From Lachnospiraceae bacterium (GTDB lineage: Bacteria; Bacillota; Clostridia; Lachnospirales; Lachnospiraceae): DNA of 55,622 bases. The DNA lies in assembly GCA_015258095.1 (NCBI GenBank), contig JABZIV010000011.1, forward strand, positions 1-55,622, read 5' to 3'. The notes under the pieces were generated by a model. It saw nothing but the letters and a program-made list of their open reading frames with translations. It searched no databases and was not told the DNA's origin. The position numbers and the translations under genes were made by a program. The first letter of the stretch is position 1. Each line of letters opens with the position of its first letter. Shown piece by piece: positions 41,553 to 50,623 of the stretch.

Positions 41553-43199
41553 CTATACCTTGACATCCTCCGACTTACTTACTGCGAGGTAAACAATCAA
41601 TGAAATCGCAGTCAGTACGGTCAGTACCGCAGAAAATGCCGCCGCAATACCGTAGTTTCCCCGGGATATGGCAACATAGGCAGACATCGTAAGGGTAATC
41701 GTTTTATTGTTGTACAGGATAATGGCACTGGACAGCTCCGTCACAATCGCCACCCAGCTCAAAATTGCGCCGGAGAGAATCCCGTTTGCCATCATCGGAA
41801 CCGTAATCTTCAAAAAGGTCTTTAATTTTGAAGAACCAAGGCTCAATGCCGCCTCCTCTATCGAATAGGGAATCTGTACAAGCGTCGCCGTCGCAGAACG
41901 AATCGTATACGGCATACGGCGAATCACAAGAGAAAGCACCATAATCCAAAGCGTTCCGACGAGCACAATCGGCGGCTTCGAGAAAGATACCGCAAGAGCA
42001 ATACCGATGACCGAACCCGGAATAATGTAGGGAAGCATGGAAAGGGTATCTATCGTGTTGTTTAAAAGATTGCCTCTCCGCACCACAAGGTACGCGATAA
42101 TGATGGCGACTACGATAATCAGGGCAAGCGAGAGGAATCCCAAAAGGAAGGTATTCTCTATGGAACGCACAAGGAGCTTCTTCGCCGCCTGCGTGTAGTT
42201 AATCAGAGAATATCCCGGCTTAAATACCGAACGGTCACAATTCCGGAAGGAAAGATAAATGATATAAATGTTCGGTAGTATCGCAATTCCGCTCAGTCCG
42301 TATGTATATAAGTAGATAAAGAATCCGAGAATGCCCTTCGGTTTCTTCTTCTCCACCGGATGCAGGGCATTGATGGAAAAGGTAAACTTTCTGCCGACCC
42401 ACTTCTGAATCAGGAAAACGAGAGCCGTTACCAAAATGGCCACAACGGAAATCGTTGCCGCAAAAGCATGGTTCGTTCCGTTTTCTCCGATATACTGCTT
42501 ATAGATTTCGACCGGGAAGGTTCGGAAACCCTCTCCGATGATAAGCGGCGTTCCAAAGTCGGCAAAGGAACGCATAAAGACCAGTAAAGATGCGGCAAGA
42601 ATCGTCGGCATCGTTAAACTCAGGATGATTTTAAAGAAGCGGTTAATTCCCTTGCAGCCCAGGCTCGTGGACGCTTCAATCAGGGAGTTGTCAATGTTCT
42701 TAAACGCCCCGTTCATATAAATGAAAACAAGCGGGTAGAGCTTCAGTGCCTGTACAAATAAGATGCCGTTGAAGCCGTAAATACTGCCGATATGAATCCC
42801 GATCTTCTCCAGATTCTGGGTAATCACCCCCGACCTTCCCAGAAGCATGATCCAGGCATAGGCGCCGATAAAGGGCGCGGACATACAGCAGAGAATACTC
42901 ACCACAAAGAGGAACTTTGCTCCTTTTAACTGATAAAAGGAATAAAAATAGGCAAAGGGGATGCCCAGCACCAAGGTACTCAAAGTAATCGCAATGGTTA
43001 CCGTAAAGCTGTTCCAGATGGTACTGCTGTAATAGGGATTCGTAAAAAACTTATGAAACTGAACCAGGGTAAAATGCCCATTCTCATCTATAACCGACTG
43101 TTGTAATACGCCGAAAAGCGGATAGATCAAAAACAGTAAGAAGAGGAAAAAAAGCACGAAACTGAAGAAGGTCCAGATTTCCCATTTTCTGTTTTTCAT
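41553..43199 (-). CDS. ABC transporter permease with two fused halves (FbpB type)
   Basis: A 548-residue membrane protein made of two six-helix permease units. Each carries the ATPase-contacting EAA motif: EASTSLGCKGINRFFKIIL near residue 176 and EEAALSLGSSKLKTFLKI near 450. Fusion of two halves is typical of ferric-iron and some thiamine importers. Its ATG overlaps the stop of the ATPase gene by 4 nt (ATGA), so it is co-translated. Confidence 0.92.
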   Translation of the reverse strand: MKNRKWEIWTFFSFVLFFLFLLFLIYPLFGVLQQSVIDENGHFTLVQFHKFFTNPYYSSTIWNSFTVTIAITLSTLVLGIPFAYFYSFYQLKGAKFLFVVSILCCMSAPFIGAYAWIMLLGRSGVITQNLEKIGIHIGSIYGFNGILFVQALKLYPLVFIYMNGAFKNIDNSLIEASTSLGCKGINRFFKIILSLTMPTILAASLLVFMRSFADFGTPLIIGEGFRTFPVEIYKQYIGENGTNHAFAATISVVAILVTALVFLIQKWVGRKFTFSINALHPVEKKKPKGILGFFIYLYTYGLSGIAILPNIYIIYLSFRNCDRSVFKPGYSLINYTQAAKKLLVRSIENTFLLGFLSLALIIVVAIIIAYLVVRRGNLLNNTIDTLSMLPYIIPGSVIGIALAVSFSKPPIVLVGTLWIMVLSLVIRRMPYTIRSATATLVQIPYSIEEAALSLGSSKLKTFLKITVPMMANGILSGAILSWVAIVTELSSAIILYNNKTITLTMSAYVAISRGNYGIAAAFSAVLTVLTAISLIVYLAVSKSEDVKV

Positions 43200-44314
43200 A
43201 CCTTCGCTCCTTCAGAAGATGTCACACCGCTCAGGATATTTTTCTCCCCGTCCTCCGTGAAGACATTGACCTTTTCCGTATTGATTTTCAGAGAAATCTC
43301 CTCTCCTACAGTCAAGATATTGCTGATGGTAGACTCCTGGATGATTTCCGCACGGTCTCCGGTCTCCAGTTCCACCGTATAGTGTGTATTTAAGCCAAGG
43401 AAAATGCTCTCCGTAATCCGCGCATGAAGGAGTTCCTCTTCTTTACCGCAAAGAAGAAACTCTTCCGGACGAACGCTGAGCTTCACCTTCCTGTTCTCTC
43501 TGAACGCACCGTCCACGTTCCGTATCTCCGCTTTCTTCCCGTTTGAGAAGACAAGGAACGATGCATCGCCCTCCATCTTTAGTTCTGCCGGAACCACATT
43601 GGAGCGACCGATAAAACTGCTGACAAAGAGATTCGCCGGTCTCTGATAAATGCTCTTGGGCGTCCCGACCTGCTGCAATACACCCGCCTTCATTACGGCA
43701 ATGCGGTCGGAAATCGCCATAGCCTCTTCCTGGTCGTGGGTAACATACACGGTGGTAATGCCGACCTGATGCTGCGTTCTTCTTATAGCACTCCGCATGT
43801 CGACACGGAGCTTGGCATCCAGATTCGATAACGGCTCATCCATCAAAAGTACGTCCGGCTCGATCACAAGCGCACGGGCAAGGGCAACTCTCTGTTGCTG
43901 TCCTCCGGACATTCTGTCCGGCTTTCTCTCCGCCAGATTCTCAATCTGCATTAAACGCAGAAATTCATCGCTTTTCTCTTTCCGCTCCTTTGCGGGAACG
44001 CCCTTATTTTTCAAACCGAACTCTACATTCTGTCTTACCGTGTAGTGCGGAAAAATCGCATAGTTCTGGAACACCATACCGATATTTCTCTTCGCCGGAT
44101 CCAGGTCGTTGATGCGCTTTTCATTGAAATAGAAATCTCCTCCCTCAATCGAATTGAACCCTGCAATCATACGAAGTAAGGTCGTCTTTCCACAACCGGA
44201 CGGCCCTAATAAAGTAAAAAACTCTCCTTCCCGAATCTCCAGACTCAGGTCGGGAATAATCACGTTCTCTCCATACTTCTTTATGGCATGGCGAATAGAA
44301 ATGGATACGCTCAA
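43196..44314 (-). CDS. ABC transporter ATP-binding protein (PotA/FbpC type)
   Basis: ATPase of the importer, 372 residues. Walker A GPSGCGKTT, Q-loop VFQNYAIFPHYTV, signature MSGGQQQRVALARAL, Walker B DVLLMDEPLSNLDAKLR and the switch YVTHDQEEAMAISDRIAVM are intact; the C-terminal 130 residues form a TOBE-type domain. I place the start at TTG 44314, which has AGGGG 7 nt upstream. An in-frame GTG at 44329 overlaps that site and has none of its own. Confidence 0.92.
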   Translation of the reverse strand: MSVSISIRHAIKKYGENVIIPDLSLEIREGEFFTLLGPSGCGKTTLLRMIAGFNSIEGGDFYFNEKRINDLDPAKRNIGMVFQNYAIFPHYTVRQNVEFGLKNKGVPAKERKEKSDEFLRLMQIENLAERKPDRMSGGQQQRVALARALVIEPDVLLMDEPLSNLDAKLRVDMRSAIRRTQHQVGITTVYVTHDQEEAMAISDRIAVMKAGVLQQVGTPKSIYQRPANLFVSSFIGRSNVVPAELKMEGDASFLVFSNGKKAEIRNVDGAFRENRKVKLSVRPEEFLLCGKEEELLHARITESIFLGLNTHYTVELETGDRAEIIQESTISNILTVGEEISLKINTEKVNVFTEDGEKNILSGVTSSEGAKV

Positions 44315-44349
44315 TGTACTTCCCCTCACTCTCTAGCAACTTCTTTTTC

Positions 44350-44382
44350 TTGCCGAAATGCACTATACGCTTGTTTCGGCAA
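44350..44382 (-). promoter_or_regulatory. Leader hairpin of the ABC importer operon
   Basis: TTGCCGAAA and TTTCGGCAA form a perfect 9-bp stem with a 15-nt loop in the 5' leader, between promoter and start codon. No T-run follows, so it is not a terminator; it may be an operator or an RNA control element. Confidence 0.6.
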
Positions 44383-44398
44383 AATAAGCAACAGCTAC

Positions 44399-44427
44399 AG
44401 TATAGGGTTTTGCTCCCCTAAAATCAA
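44399..44427 (-). promoter_or_regulatory. Promoter of the ABC importer operon
   Basis: TTGATT (44422-44427), 17 bp, TATACT (44399-44404). Confidence 0.65.
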
Positions 44428-44508
44428 GTCATTTAATTATATCTATTTACTATATATTGATAAAAAAGCAGAAGAATTCTTGTGCAGTTTTAATGTTTTA
44501 AAAAAATC

Positions 44509-44796
44509 TCATGACCATTTTAAATAAATGCGGAGAATAAGAATGCCCCAGATCAACGTACAAAGGGGAATGAAAAAGAGAAAGCGTGCCTTCCTCGTCT
44601 TATGATGAAAAAAGAACATCGAAAAAAGCGCGGAAAATGCACCGCCAAGAAGGGCGGCGAGGAGAAGAACCCTCTCGGAAACTCTCCACAGACCATGCAC
44701 CGCTTTATATTTATCCAGTCCGTAGAGAACAAAAGTAAAGAGATTGATTCCTATCAGATAGGTGAAAAAAACAGTTGAAAAGGAAAAGGACTCCAC
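44509..44796 (-). CDS. DUF1294 membrane protein
   Basis: A 95-residue membrane protein with the DUF1294 signature: YLIGINLFTFVLYGLDKYKA, then RVSERVLLLAALLGGAFSAL and the FFHHKTRKARF motif. Three to four helices are expected. The GTG start shares one base with the stop of the preceding gene (TAGTG), so the two are coupled. Function unknown for the family. Confidence 0.88.
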   Translation of the reverse strand: MESFSFSTVFFTYLIGINLFTFVLYGLDKYKAVHGLWRVSERVLLLAALLGGAFSALFSMFFFHHKTRKARFLFFIPLCTLIWGILILRIYLKWS

Positions 44797-45065
44797 TACA
44801 GTTCGTCCGCCTCTTCCTCTCCCGCTTCTTTATATTTTTCATAAAAGGCGGATAGATTCGTGAGCAGAAAAAGCATTTCGGTAATCGCTGTCAAAAGTAA
44901 GCCGATCTTGGCAAGCTTCAGCGCACTCCGGTCTCTCTTTTGCTTTGCTTCTTTCAAACATTCCAGTAATATCAGAATCCCGCTCATATTTCCAAGATGC
45001 AGTAAATTCCGATTCATCTGCCGATTCTCCTCCAGTATTTCTTCCATCATTTTCTTCTTATTCAT
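44796..45065 (-). CDS. Small membrane protein of unknown function
   Basis: An 89-residue protein I do not recognise. It has an amphipathic charged N-terminus (KKKMMEEILEENRQMNRNLL), one weak hydrophobic stretch (LGNMSGILILLECL), a basic segment and one clear membrane helix (LAKIGLLLTAITEMLFLLTNL, about 57-77), with an acidic tail. AGGAGG precedes the ATG. It is coupled to the DUF1294 gene and follows a histidine phosphatase gene by 12 nt, so it belongs to that operon. Confidence 0.75.
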   Translation of the reverse strand: MNKKKMMEEILEENRQMNRNLLHLGNMSGILILLECLKEAKQKRDRSALKLAKIGLLLTAITEMLFLLTNLSAFYEKYKEAGEEEADEL

Positions 45066-45077
45066 CTTACCTTCCTC

Positions 45078-45704
45078 CTACAATTTCATAAAAATGGCAT
45101 CCAGCTCCTCTTCCTCGAAAGAGTAGGCTCGCGCATTCTCCACCTTAACCCGCACAAAGCTGTCCGCTAAGGCTTTTCCGTCCCGCATGGCAAGGAGCAG
45201 CATAATCAGCGCCCCATGTGTGACCAGCAGGATATCCTTCTCTTGTAAAGAAAAGGCAGGCTGTTCCTTCAGTTTCTTCTTAATTAGAGACCATGCCGAG
45301 AAGAATCGCTCCAGCACATCCTGATAGGATTCTCCGCCGGGAATCTTATGATAGCGCTTATTTTCTTCCCACTCCTCTATTTCTTTCGCATACTCCGCTT
45401 TCGCTTGCAGCCAGCTCTTGCCCTCACAGACACCGAAGTCCATCTCCTCCAGTCCCGGGATAACTTCTACCGGAACGGCAAGTCTTTTTCCTACAATTTC
45501 TGCCGTTTCCTCTGCACGCTTTAAGGGACTGGTGAAGACAAAGGAAAGCGGAACGCCCTTCTCTCTCTCCTCCCTCTCCAGATAACTGCTCAGGGAATGT
45601 GCCTGCCGGATTCCATTTTCATTCAGCGGAATATCCGTATTGCCCTGGATTCGCCGTTCCACATTCCAGTCCGTTTCTCCATGTCTTGCCAGTAAGATGC
45701 TCAC
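45078..45704 (-). CDS. Histidine phosphatase family protein (phosphoglycerate-mutase-like)
   Basis: A 208-residue cytoplasmic phosphatase or mutase. LLARHGETDWN holds the phospho-accepting histidine (residue 8); SPLKRAEETAEIV carries the second arginine, and LVTHGALIMLLL the second catalytic histidine. The EEMDFGVCEGKSW stretch is typical of small-molecule phosphatases such as the CobC/PhoE group, more than of glycolytic mutases. GTG start at 45704. The substrate is not known. Confidence 0.85.
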   Translation of the reverse strand: MSILLARHGETDWNVERRIQGNTDIPLNENGIRQAHSLSSYLEREEREKGVPLSFVFTSPLKRAEETAEIVGKRLAVPVEVIPGLEEMDFGVCEGKSWLQAKAEYAKEIEEWEENKRYHKIPGGESYQDVLERFFSAWSLIKKKLKEQPAFSLQEKDILLVTHGALIMLLLAMRDGKALADSFVRVKVENARAYSFEEEELDAIFMKL

Positions 45705-45734
45705 CCTGTCTCACCCTCTTCCTCTACTGTGTAC

Positions 45735-47168
45735 TTAATGAAAATCGGCTTCCTTCCCGTCCTGCGCAATTTCTCTTGCAACAAAAATGCCGGAAGCGGA
45801 CGCATGAGAAAGCGAATGGGTAACCCCTGAACCGTCCCCGATGACATAGAGTCCCTTGTAGCGCGACTCCAGATGCTCGTCCAGCCCGACCTCCATGTTA
45901 TAGAACTTCACCTCCACCCCGTAAAGCAGGGTGTCTTCATTTGCCGTACCCGGTGCAATCTTATCCAAAGCGTAAATCATCTCCATGATTCCGTCCAGAA
46001 TCCTCTTAGGGAGCACAAGACTCAGGTCTCCCGGGGTCGCCTTCAAAGTCGGCTGTACCAGACCTTCCTCGATACGCTTCTGATTACTTCTTCTTCCCCG
46101 TACCAAATCGCCGAAACGCTGTACAATAACGCCGCCTCCGAGCATATTCGAAAGGCGGGCAATGCTTTCTCCATATCCATTACTATCCTTAAAGGGCTCG
46201 GAAAAATGCTTTGCCACCAGCAGGGCAAAATTCGTGTTTTCCGTGTGTTTGTCCTCACCCTCATAGCTGTGTCCGTTCACGGTAACGATGCCGTTGGTAT
46301 TTTCATTGACCACAATCCCGTTCGGATTCATACAAAAGGTTCGTACATTATCCTCAAAAAGGGCGGTTCGGTACACAATCTTACTCTCATAGAGCTCGTC
46401 GGTTAAATGCGAGAAAATGACGGCAGGCAGTTCCACACGAACGCCAATATCCACACGATTCGACTTGGTCGGAATCTTTAAGTCGCTGCAAACCGACTCC
46501 ATCCACTTACTTCCCGATCTCCCCACGGAAACAATACAGTGCTTTGCCTGAAAGTCCTCTTTCTTCGTGTGAAGAAGATAGCCGTCACAATCGATTTTTT
46601 TTGCTTCGTCGCTTTTTTCTTCCTTCTTCCCGATGACCTCAATCTTCTCTACCGCAGTATCGAAGTGAAATGCAACTTTATCTTTTAATTCCCGATACAG
46701 ATTCTCGAGCACAACATAATTGATATCCGTCCCGAGGTGCCGAACCGAAGCATCCAGAAGCTTCAGCCGATTCTGCATACAGAGTTTCTTAAACTTCGTT
46801 CCGGCGGTGGAGAACAACCTTGTGCCCTCGCCTCCATGGGACATATTGATTTCATCCACATAGTGCATGAGACTGAGCGCCTCTTCTTTTCCGATATACT
46901 CATACAATGTGCCGCCGAAATCGTTTGTGATATTGTACTTTCCGTCGGAAAAGGCACCTGCTCCGCCGAAGCCGCTCATAATCGAACAACTCTTACAGGA
47001 AATACAGGACTTCACCTTCTTCCCGTCGATGGGACAATTTCGTTTTTCCAAACTGTGTCCCGCTTCCAAGACCAAAACCGAAAGCGAGGGCGCCTTCTTC
47101 ACCAGCTCATACGCCGCGTAAATTCCACCCGGACCTGCTCCTACAATAGCAACATCATAGCTCTTCAT
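45735..47168 (-). CDS. FAD-dependent oxidoreductase of the COG2509 type
   Basis: A 477-residue flavoprotein. The dinucleotide motif VAIVGAGPGGIYAAYEL is at the N-terminus; a cysteine cluster CISCKSC and SGFGGAGAFSDGKYNITNDFGG follow, and the C-terminus has YKGLYVIGDGSGVTHSLSHASASG, the second flavin motif. These match the uncharacterised FAD-dependent dehydrogenases of COG2509. The ATG at 47168 follows GGGAGG. It lies in a run of minus-strand genes without an obvious shared pathway. Confidence 0.88.
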   Translation of the reverse strand: MKSYDVAIVGAGPGGIYAAYELVKKAPSLSVLVLEAGHSLEKRNCPIDGKKVKSCISCKSCSIMSGFGGAGAFSDGKYNITNDFGGTLYEYIGKEEALSLMHYVDEINMSHGGEGTRLFSTAGTKFKKLCMQNRLKLLDASVRHLGTDINYVVLENLYRELKDKVAFHFDTAVEKIEVIGKKEEKSDEAKKIDCDGYLLHTKKEDFQAKHCIVSVGRSGSKWMESVCSDLKIPTKSNRVDIGVRVELPAVIFSHLTDELYESKIVYRTALFEDNVRTFCMNPNGIVVNENTNGIVTVNGHSYEGEDKHTENTNFALLVAKHFSEPFKDSNGYGESIARLSNMLGGGVIVQRFGDLVRGRRSNQKRIEEGLVQPTLKATPGDLSLVLPKRILDGIMEMIYALDKIAPGTANEDTLLYGVEVKFYNMEVGLDEHLESRYKGLYVIGDGSGVTHSLSHASASGIFVAREIAQDGKEADFH

Positions 47169-47223
47169 TTTTCCTCCCAGCAAACGAAAGCGGCAGATAC
47201 CTTTCTATTTTAGCATATTTTCC

Positions 47224-47868
47224 CTACTTCCGCTGTCCATACGTCTTAAACTTCTCGAGCATCCGCTCCATTTCTTCGTTGTCCAAAATCACCGGTGTAC
47301 CGATAGCCCGTGCTTTCGTATAAACTTCCGCACAATATTCTACTTCTTCGATAATATTAAAGGCATTCAGAAGGTCTCCGGCTCCTGCGAGAATTCCATG
47401 GTTCGCAAGGAGAACCGCCTTTCTCCCCTCCATCGCTTTCAGCGCATTCTCCGCAAGCGTCATGGTTCCGAAGGTCGCGTACTCCGCCACTCTGACGTCT
47501 TTTCCGGCAACCGCCACCATATAGTGCGTGGCGGGCAGTCCTTCTCGAAGACAAGCCAGGACGGTCGCATACATCGTGTGTGCATGAATCACCGCGTCGA
47601 TATCCGGGCGATTCTTGTAGAGAATACTGTGCATCGCCCACTCGGAGGAAGGCACCTTTTCTCCTTCCAAAACCTTTCCCTCCAAATCCATCAGCACAAT
47701 GTCTTTCGGCGTTATGGCGAAAAAGTCGATTCCTGACGGAGTAATGGCAACGCGCCCGTTTTCCCGGTCAAAAACGCTCAAATTCCCGCCTGTTCCCTTC
47801 GTAAGACCGGCTTCTACCAGTTTCTTTCCGAATTTTACAAGGAGTTCTCTCTCTTTTTCCATTTCCAT
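47224..47868 (-). CDS. Class II aldolase, L-fuculose-phosphate aldolase-like
   Basis: A 214-residue zinc aldolase of the FucA/AraD family, which cleaves sugar phosphates such as L-fuculose 1-phosphate or isomerises L-ribulose 5-phosphate. GTGGNLSVFDR binds phosphate, HAHTMYATVLA gives the zinc histidines, and LLANHGILAG the third. The ATG at 47868 has GAGG at 6 nt; the longer frame to 47940 overlaps the promoter of the gene on the other strand. The exact substrate is open. Confidence 0.88.
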   Translation of the reverse strand: MEMEKERELLVKFGKKLVEAGLTKGTGGNLSVFDRENGRVAITPSGIDFFAITPKDIVLMDLEGKVLEGEKVPSSEWAMHSILYKNRPDIDAVIHAHTMYATVLACLREGLPATHYMVAVAGKDVRVAEYATFGTMTLAENALKAMEGRKAVLLANHGILAGAGDLLNAFNIIEEVEYCAEVYTKARAIGTPVILDNEEMERMLEKFKTYGQRK

Positions 47869-47905
47869 AAACAGCCTCTTTTCCTTTCTGCTCCGGAGAT
47901 TCTCC

Positions 47906-47934
47906 TTGTCAGGATATTCTCCATCATGTATATT
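47906..47934 (+). promoter_or_regulatory. Promoter of the EamA transporter gene
   Basis: TTGTCA (47906-47911), 17 bp, TATATT (47929-47934), about 65 bp before the ATG at 48000. Confidence 0.65.
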
Positions 47935-47999
47935 AATCACCGTGTTTTTTTGAAGTATAGAATTATTTTTTATAAGCTAAGTTTAGAAAAGGAGTTTCT

Positions 48000-48899
48000 A
48001 TGTGGTTCATTCTCTCCCTTGTTGCCGTTTTCTTCTGGTCGGGTTCCGACTTCTTCTCGAAGCTCGGCTCTCCGGAAAAAGATAAAGACAGTCACTTAAA
48101 GATGCTTGTTGCAGTAGGAATCGTTATGGGCGCGCATGCGAGCTATCAGGTCTTTGTTAAAGGGGTTTCTTTCGACCTGCATACCGTCTTAGTCTATCTT
48201 CCGGTATCCTTTCTTTATATCAGCTCCATGCTTCTCGGCTATATCGGTCTCCGCTATATCGAACTTTCCATCACTTCTCCGATATGCAACACTTCCGGAG
48301 CGGTCGCCGCTTTCCTGTCCTTCCTGTTTTTGAAGCAGACGCTTTCCGCCCCGCAGCTTTTTGCTACCGCAATCATCATTATCGCCATCGTCCTTCTCTC
48401 CTATCTGCAAAAGAAAAAGGAAGAGCAGGAAATCAGGGAGAACGGAGCGGAACCGGGGCAGAAACACATAAATACCTTCCTCGCCATCTTCTACTCCATC
48501 GGCTATTGTATTCTGGACGGTCTGGGCACCTTTATGGATGCCGTTGTACTCCAGAAGCTTCCGGAGGAATCGGCGAATGCCGCTTATGAATACACCTTCC
48601 TTGCAGTCGGCATACTCACTCTCCTCTACCTTCTTTTTGTAAAGAAAACGAAGTTCTTCGCTCCCTATGAGGGCGCAAAATTTCTCGGTGCGGCAAGTGA
48701 AACTGCGGGACAGGCCGCTTACATCGTGGCTCTTGCGGCAAATGCGGTGGCCAGTGCACCGCTCATTTCCAGCTATTGTATCTTTTCCGCGCTCTGGGCA
48801 CACATCTTCTTAAAAGAACGTCTTTCCAAGCCGCAGTACTTCGCTGTCCTTTTAGCCGTAATCGGCATTGTCATCATGGGCTTCTTCGGCGGAGACTAA
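48000..48899 (+). CDS. EamA-family (DMT) transporter
   Basis: A 299-residue membrane protein with ten predicted helices in two EamA repeats. The first repeat ends in SITSPICNTSGAVAAFLSFLFLKQTL and the second in ASAPLISSYCIFSALWAHIFLKERL, the typical motif with the KE(R/T) turn. Such proteins export metabolites or amino acids. The central hydrophilic loop (QKKKEEQEIRENGAEPGQK) separates the repeats. AAAAGGAG precedes the ATG. Single gene; substrate unknown. Confidence 0.9.
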   Translation: MWFILSLVAVFFWSGSDFFSKLGSPEKDKDSHLKMLVAVGIVMGAHASYQVFVKGVSFDLHTVLVYLPVSFLYISSMLLGYIGLRYIELSITSPICNTSGAVAAFLSFLFLKQTLSAPQLFATAIIIIAIVLLSYLQKKKEEQEIRENGAEPGQKHINTFLAIFYSIGYCILDGLGTFMDAVVLQKLPEESANAAYEYTFLAVGILTLLYLLFVKKTKFFAPYEGAKFLGAASETAGQAAYIVALAANAVASAPLISSYCIFSALWAHIFLKERLSKPQYFAVLLAVIGIVIMGFFGGD

Positions 48900-48991
48900 A
48901 GCTTAGTGCCGCCCGAGCTTTTCGACCGCTTTCTTCAGGCTTCCTTCCGCCTCAGCTTTTCAACCAGTTGCTTTAAGCTTCCCTCCGAGAA
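48899..48991. repeat. 38-bp imperfect repeat covering the 3' end of the oligoendopeptidase gene
   Basis: Copies at 48916-48953 and 48954-48991 match at about 65-70 percent, with a partial third copy to the left. The gene's stop is in the left copy. Translated in shifted frames, both copies read GSLK..VEKL.R, showing that the C-terminal coding segment was duplicated and then drifted. Confidence 0.75.
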
Positions 48992-50608
48992 GGGATTCAT
49001 CAGTCCGGCTTCTTTCTCCAAGTCCGTGAAGAAGAGGGAAGCCGAGCATTTGGCAAAATGCATATAACTCTTCCATGCCGCCTGAAAATCCTGGTCCATC
49101 CATACTTTGTATTGCAGCGCATTCACCGCGGCAATACAGTAATCAATATAGTAGTACGGATCTTCATAAATATGGCTCTGCTTCTGCCAGAGCCTTCCCT
49201 CATTTAAGAAGGGATTGTCTCCATAATCGAGATGCGGTCTATACTCTTTCTCGAGTTTTTTCCAGAGGGCATTTCTCTCTTCTATACCCATATCCGGATT
49301 CTTATACACGATATTCTGAAACTCATCGACCATCGTACCGTACGGGATAAACATGAGCGTCGACTCCAAATGCATCTCCCTGTACTCTTCCGCCCGCTCT
49401 CCAAAGAAAAGCGACATCCACGGCTCCGTAAAAAACTCCATCGCCATGGAATGGGTCTCCGCCGTCTCGGAAGTCAGGTCATTGTGCTCGAGAATCGGAT
49501 ACTCCGCCGTAAGATACCCCTGAAAAGCGTGCCCGCATTCGTGTGTAATCACATCAATATCCCCTGCCGTTCCGTTGAAATTCGCGAAAATAAGAGGCAT
49601 CCGATAATTCGGGAGCATATCCATATAGCCTCCCGTGCTCTTATTCTTTCTTCCAAGCACATCAAAGAGCTCCATTTCCCGCATCTTCCGCATAAACTGC
49701 GCCGTTTCCGGAGAGAGGGCATCATACATCTTCTCGCCGGCCTCCATAATCTCCTCCGGCGTTCCGCTTGGCTCAGGGTTTCCTTCCGGGAAGAAGACGT
49801 CCTCATCATAGTAGTAGAGATGGGACAGACCGAGTCTCTTCCGTCTCTTTTCCTGGAGTTCTTCCACAAAGGGAACCAGATCCCGTTTCACCTGGAGGCG
49901 AAAATTCGCAATATCCTTCTCATCGTAACAATTACGAATCATTCTGGCATAGCCAAGTTCGGTAAAATCCGGATAGCCTAAAAGTCTTCCCTGCTCCGTT
50001 CGGTTTTTCACCAGAGCATCATAGAGGGAATTCAACTCCTCTCTATGCTCTTGAAAGAATGCACTGTACTTCTCCCACGCCTTCTTCCTGGTCTCTCTAT
50101 CCTTCGAAATCAGGAACGGGCGCATAAGAGAAAGGTTCCGTTCCTGTCCCTCCCAGAAAATCTTCGCCGTGGCAAGTAATTTTCCGTATGTCGTTGTAAG
50201 CTCATTTTCCTTCTGCATGAGAGGAATCAGCTTTTCATTCATGCTTTTTTCAGCAAGTTCGATGTTCTTAAAAGCTACTTTACCAATCTTCTTTTCGAGT
50301 TCCTTCCGGAAAGGGGAGTGTAAAACCGTCTTCTGGTACTCTACAACCGCATTCGAGAAAATCGGCATATTTTCATCGTAATAAGCCTTCTCTTTCTCAT
50401 AGAAGGGGTCCGTCATATCGATATCATTTCGAAAGCGGGAAAGCACTTCCGCCGTTCTCACATCGTTCAGAATCTTGTAATATTTCTGATGAAGAGAGAA
50501 AGCCTCCTCAAAGGATTCTGCTTTCTCCTGTGCTTTCAGAAGCGCTGCCAGCGCTTCTTCTACCTTTTTAAAATCCACTCTCTCGTAGGGAAATTCGCTT
50601 AATTTCAT
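48935..50608 (-). CDS. M3-family oligoendopeptidase
   Basis: Cytoplasmic zinc peptidase of the PepF/thimet group, 557 residues, cleaving short peptides. The zinc motif HECGH (about residues 354-358) in DVITHECGHAFQGYLTA is followed by the third ligand in LTSETAETHSMAMEFF. The N-terminal helices around LRPF/FLISKDRETRKKAWEKY are family-like. The length fits the group of about 560 residues. The C-terminal codons belong to a duplicated segment. Confidence 0.93.
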   Translation of the reverse strand: MKLSEFPYERVDFKKVEEALAALLKAQEKAESFEEAFSLHQKYYKILNDVRTAEVLSRFRNDIDMTDPFYEKEKAYYDENMPIFSNAVVEYQKTVLHSPFRKELEKKIGKVAFKNIELAEKSMNEKLIPLMQKENELTTTYGKLLATAKIFWEGQERNLSLMRPFLISKDRETRKKAWEKYSAFFQEHREELNSLYDALVKNRTEQGRLLGYPDFTELGYARMIRNCYDEKDIANFRLQVKRDLVPFVEELQEKRRKRLGLSHLYYYDEDVFFPEGNPEPSGTPEEIMEAGEKMYDALSPETAQFMRKMREMELFDVLGRKNKSTGGYMDMLPNYRMPLIFANFNGTAGDIDVITHECGHAFQGYLTAEYPILEHNDLTSETAETHSMAMEFFTEPWMSLFFGERAEEYREMHLESTLMFIPYGTMVDEFQNIVYKNPDMGIEERNALWKKLEKEYRPHLDYGDNPFLNEGRLWQKQSHIYEDPYYYIDYCIAAVNALQYKVWMDQDFQAAWKSYMHFAKCSASLFFTDLEKEAGLMNPFSEGSLKQLVEKLRRKEA

Positions 50609-50623
50609 CTCTTTTCCTTTCTT

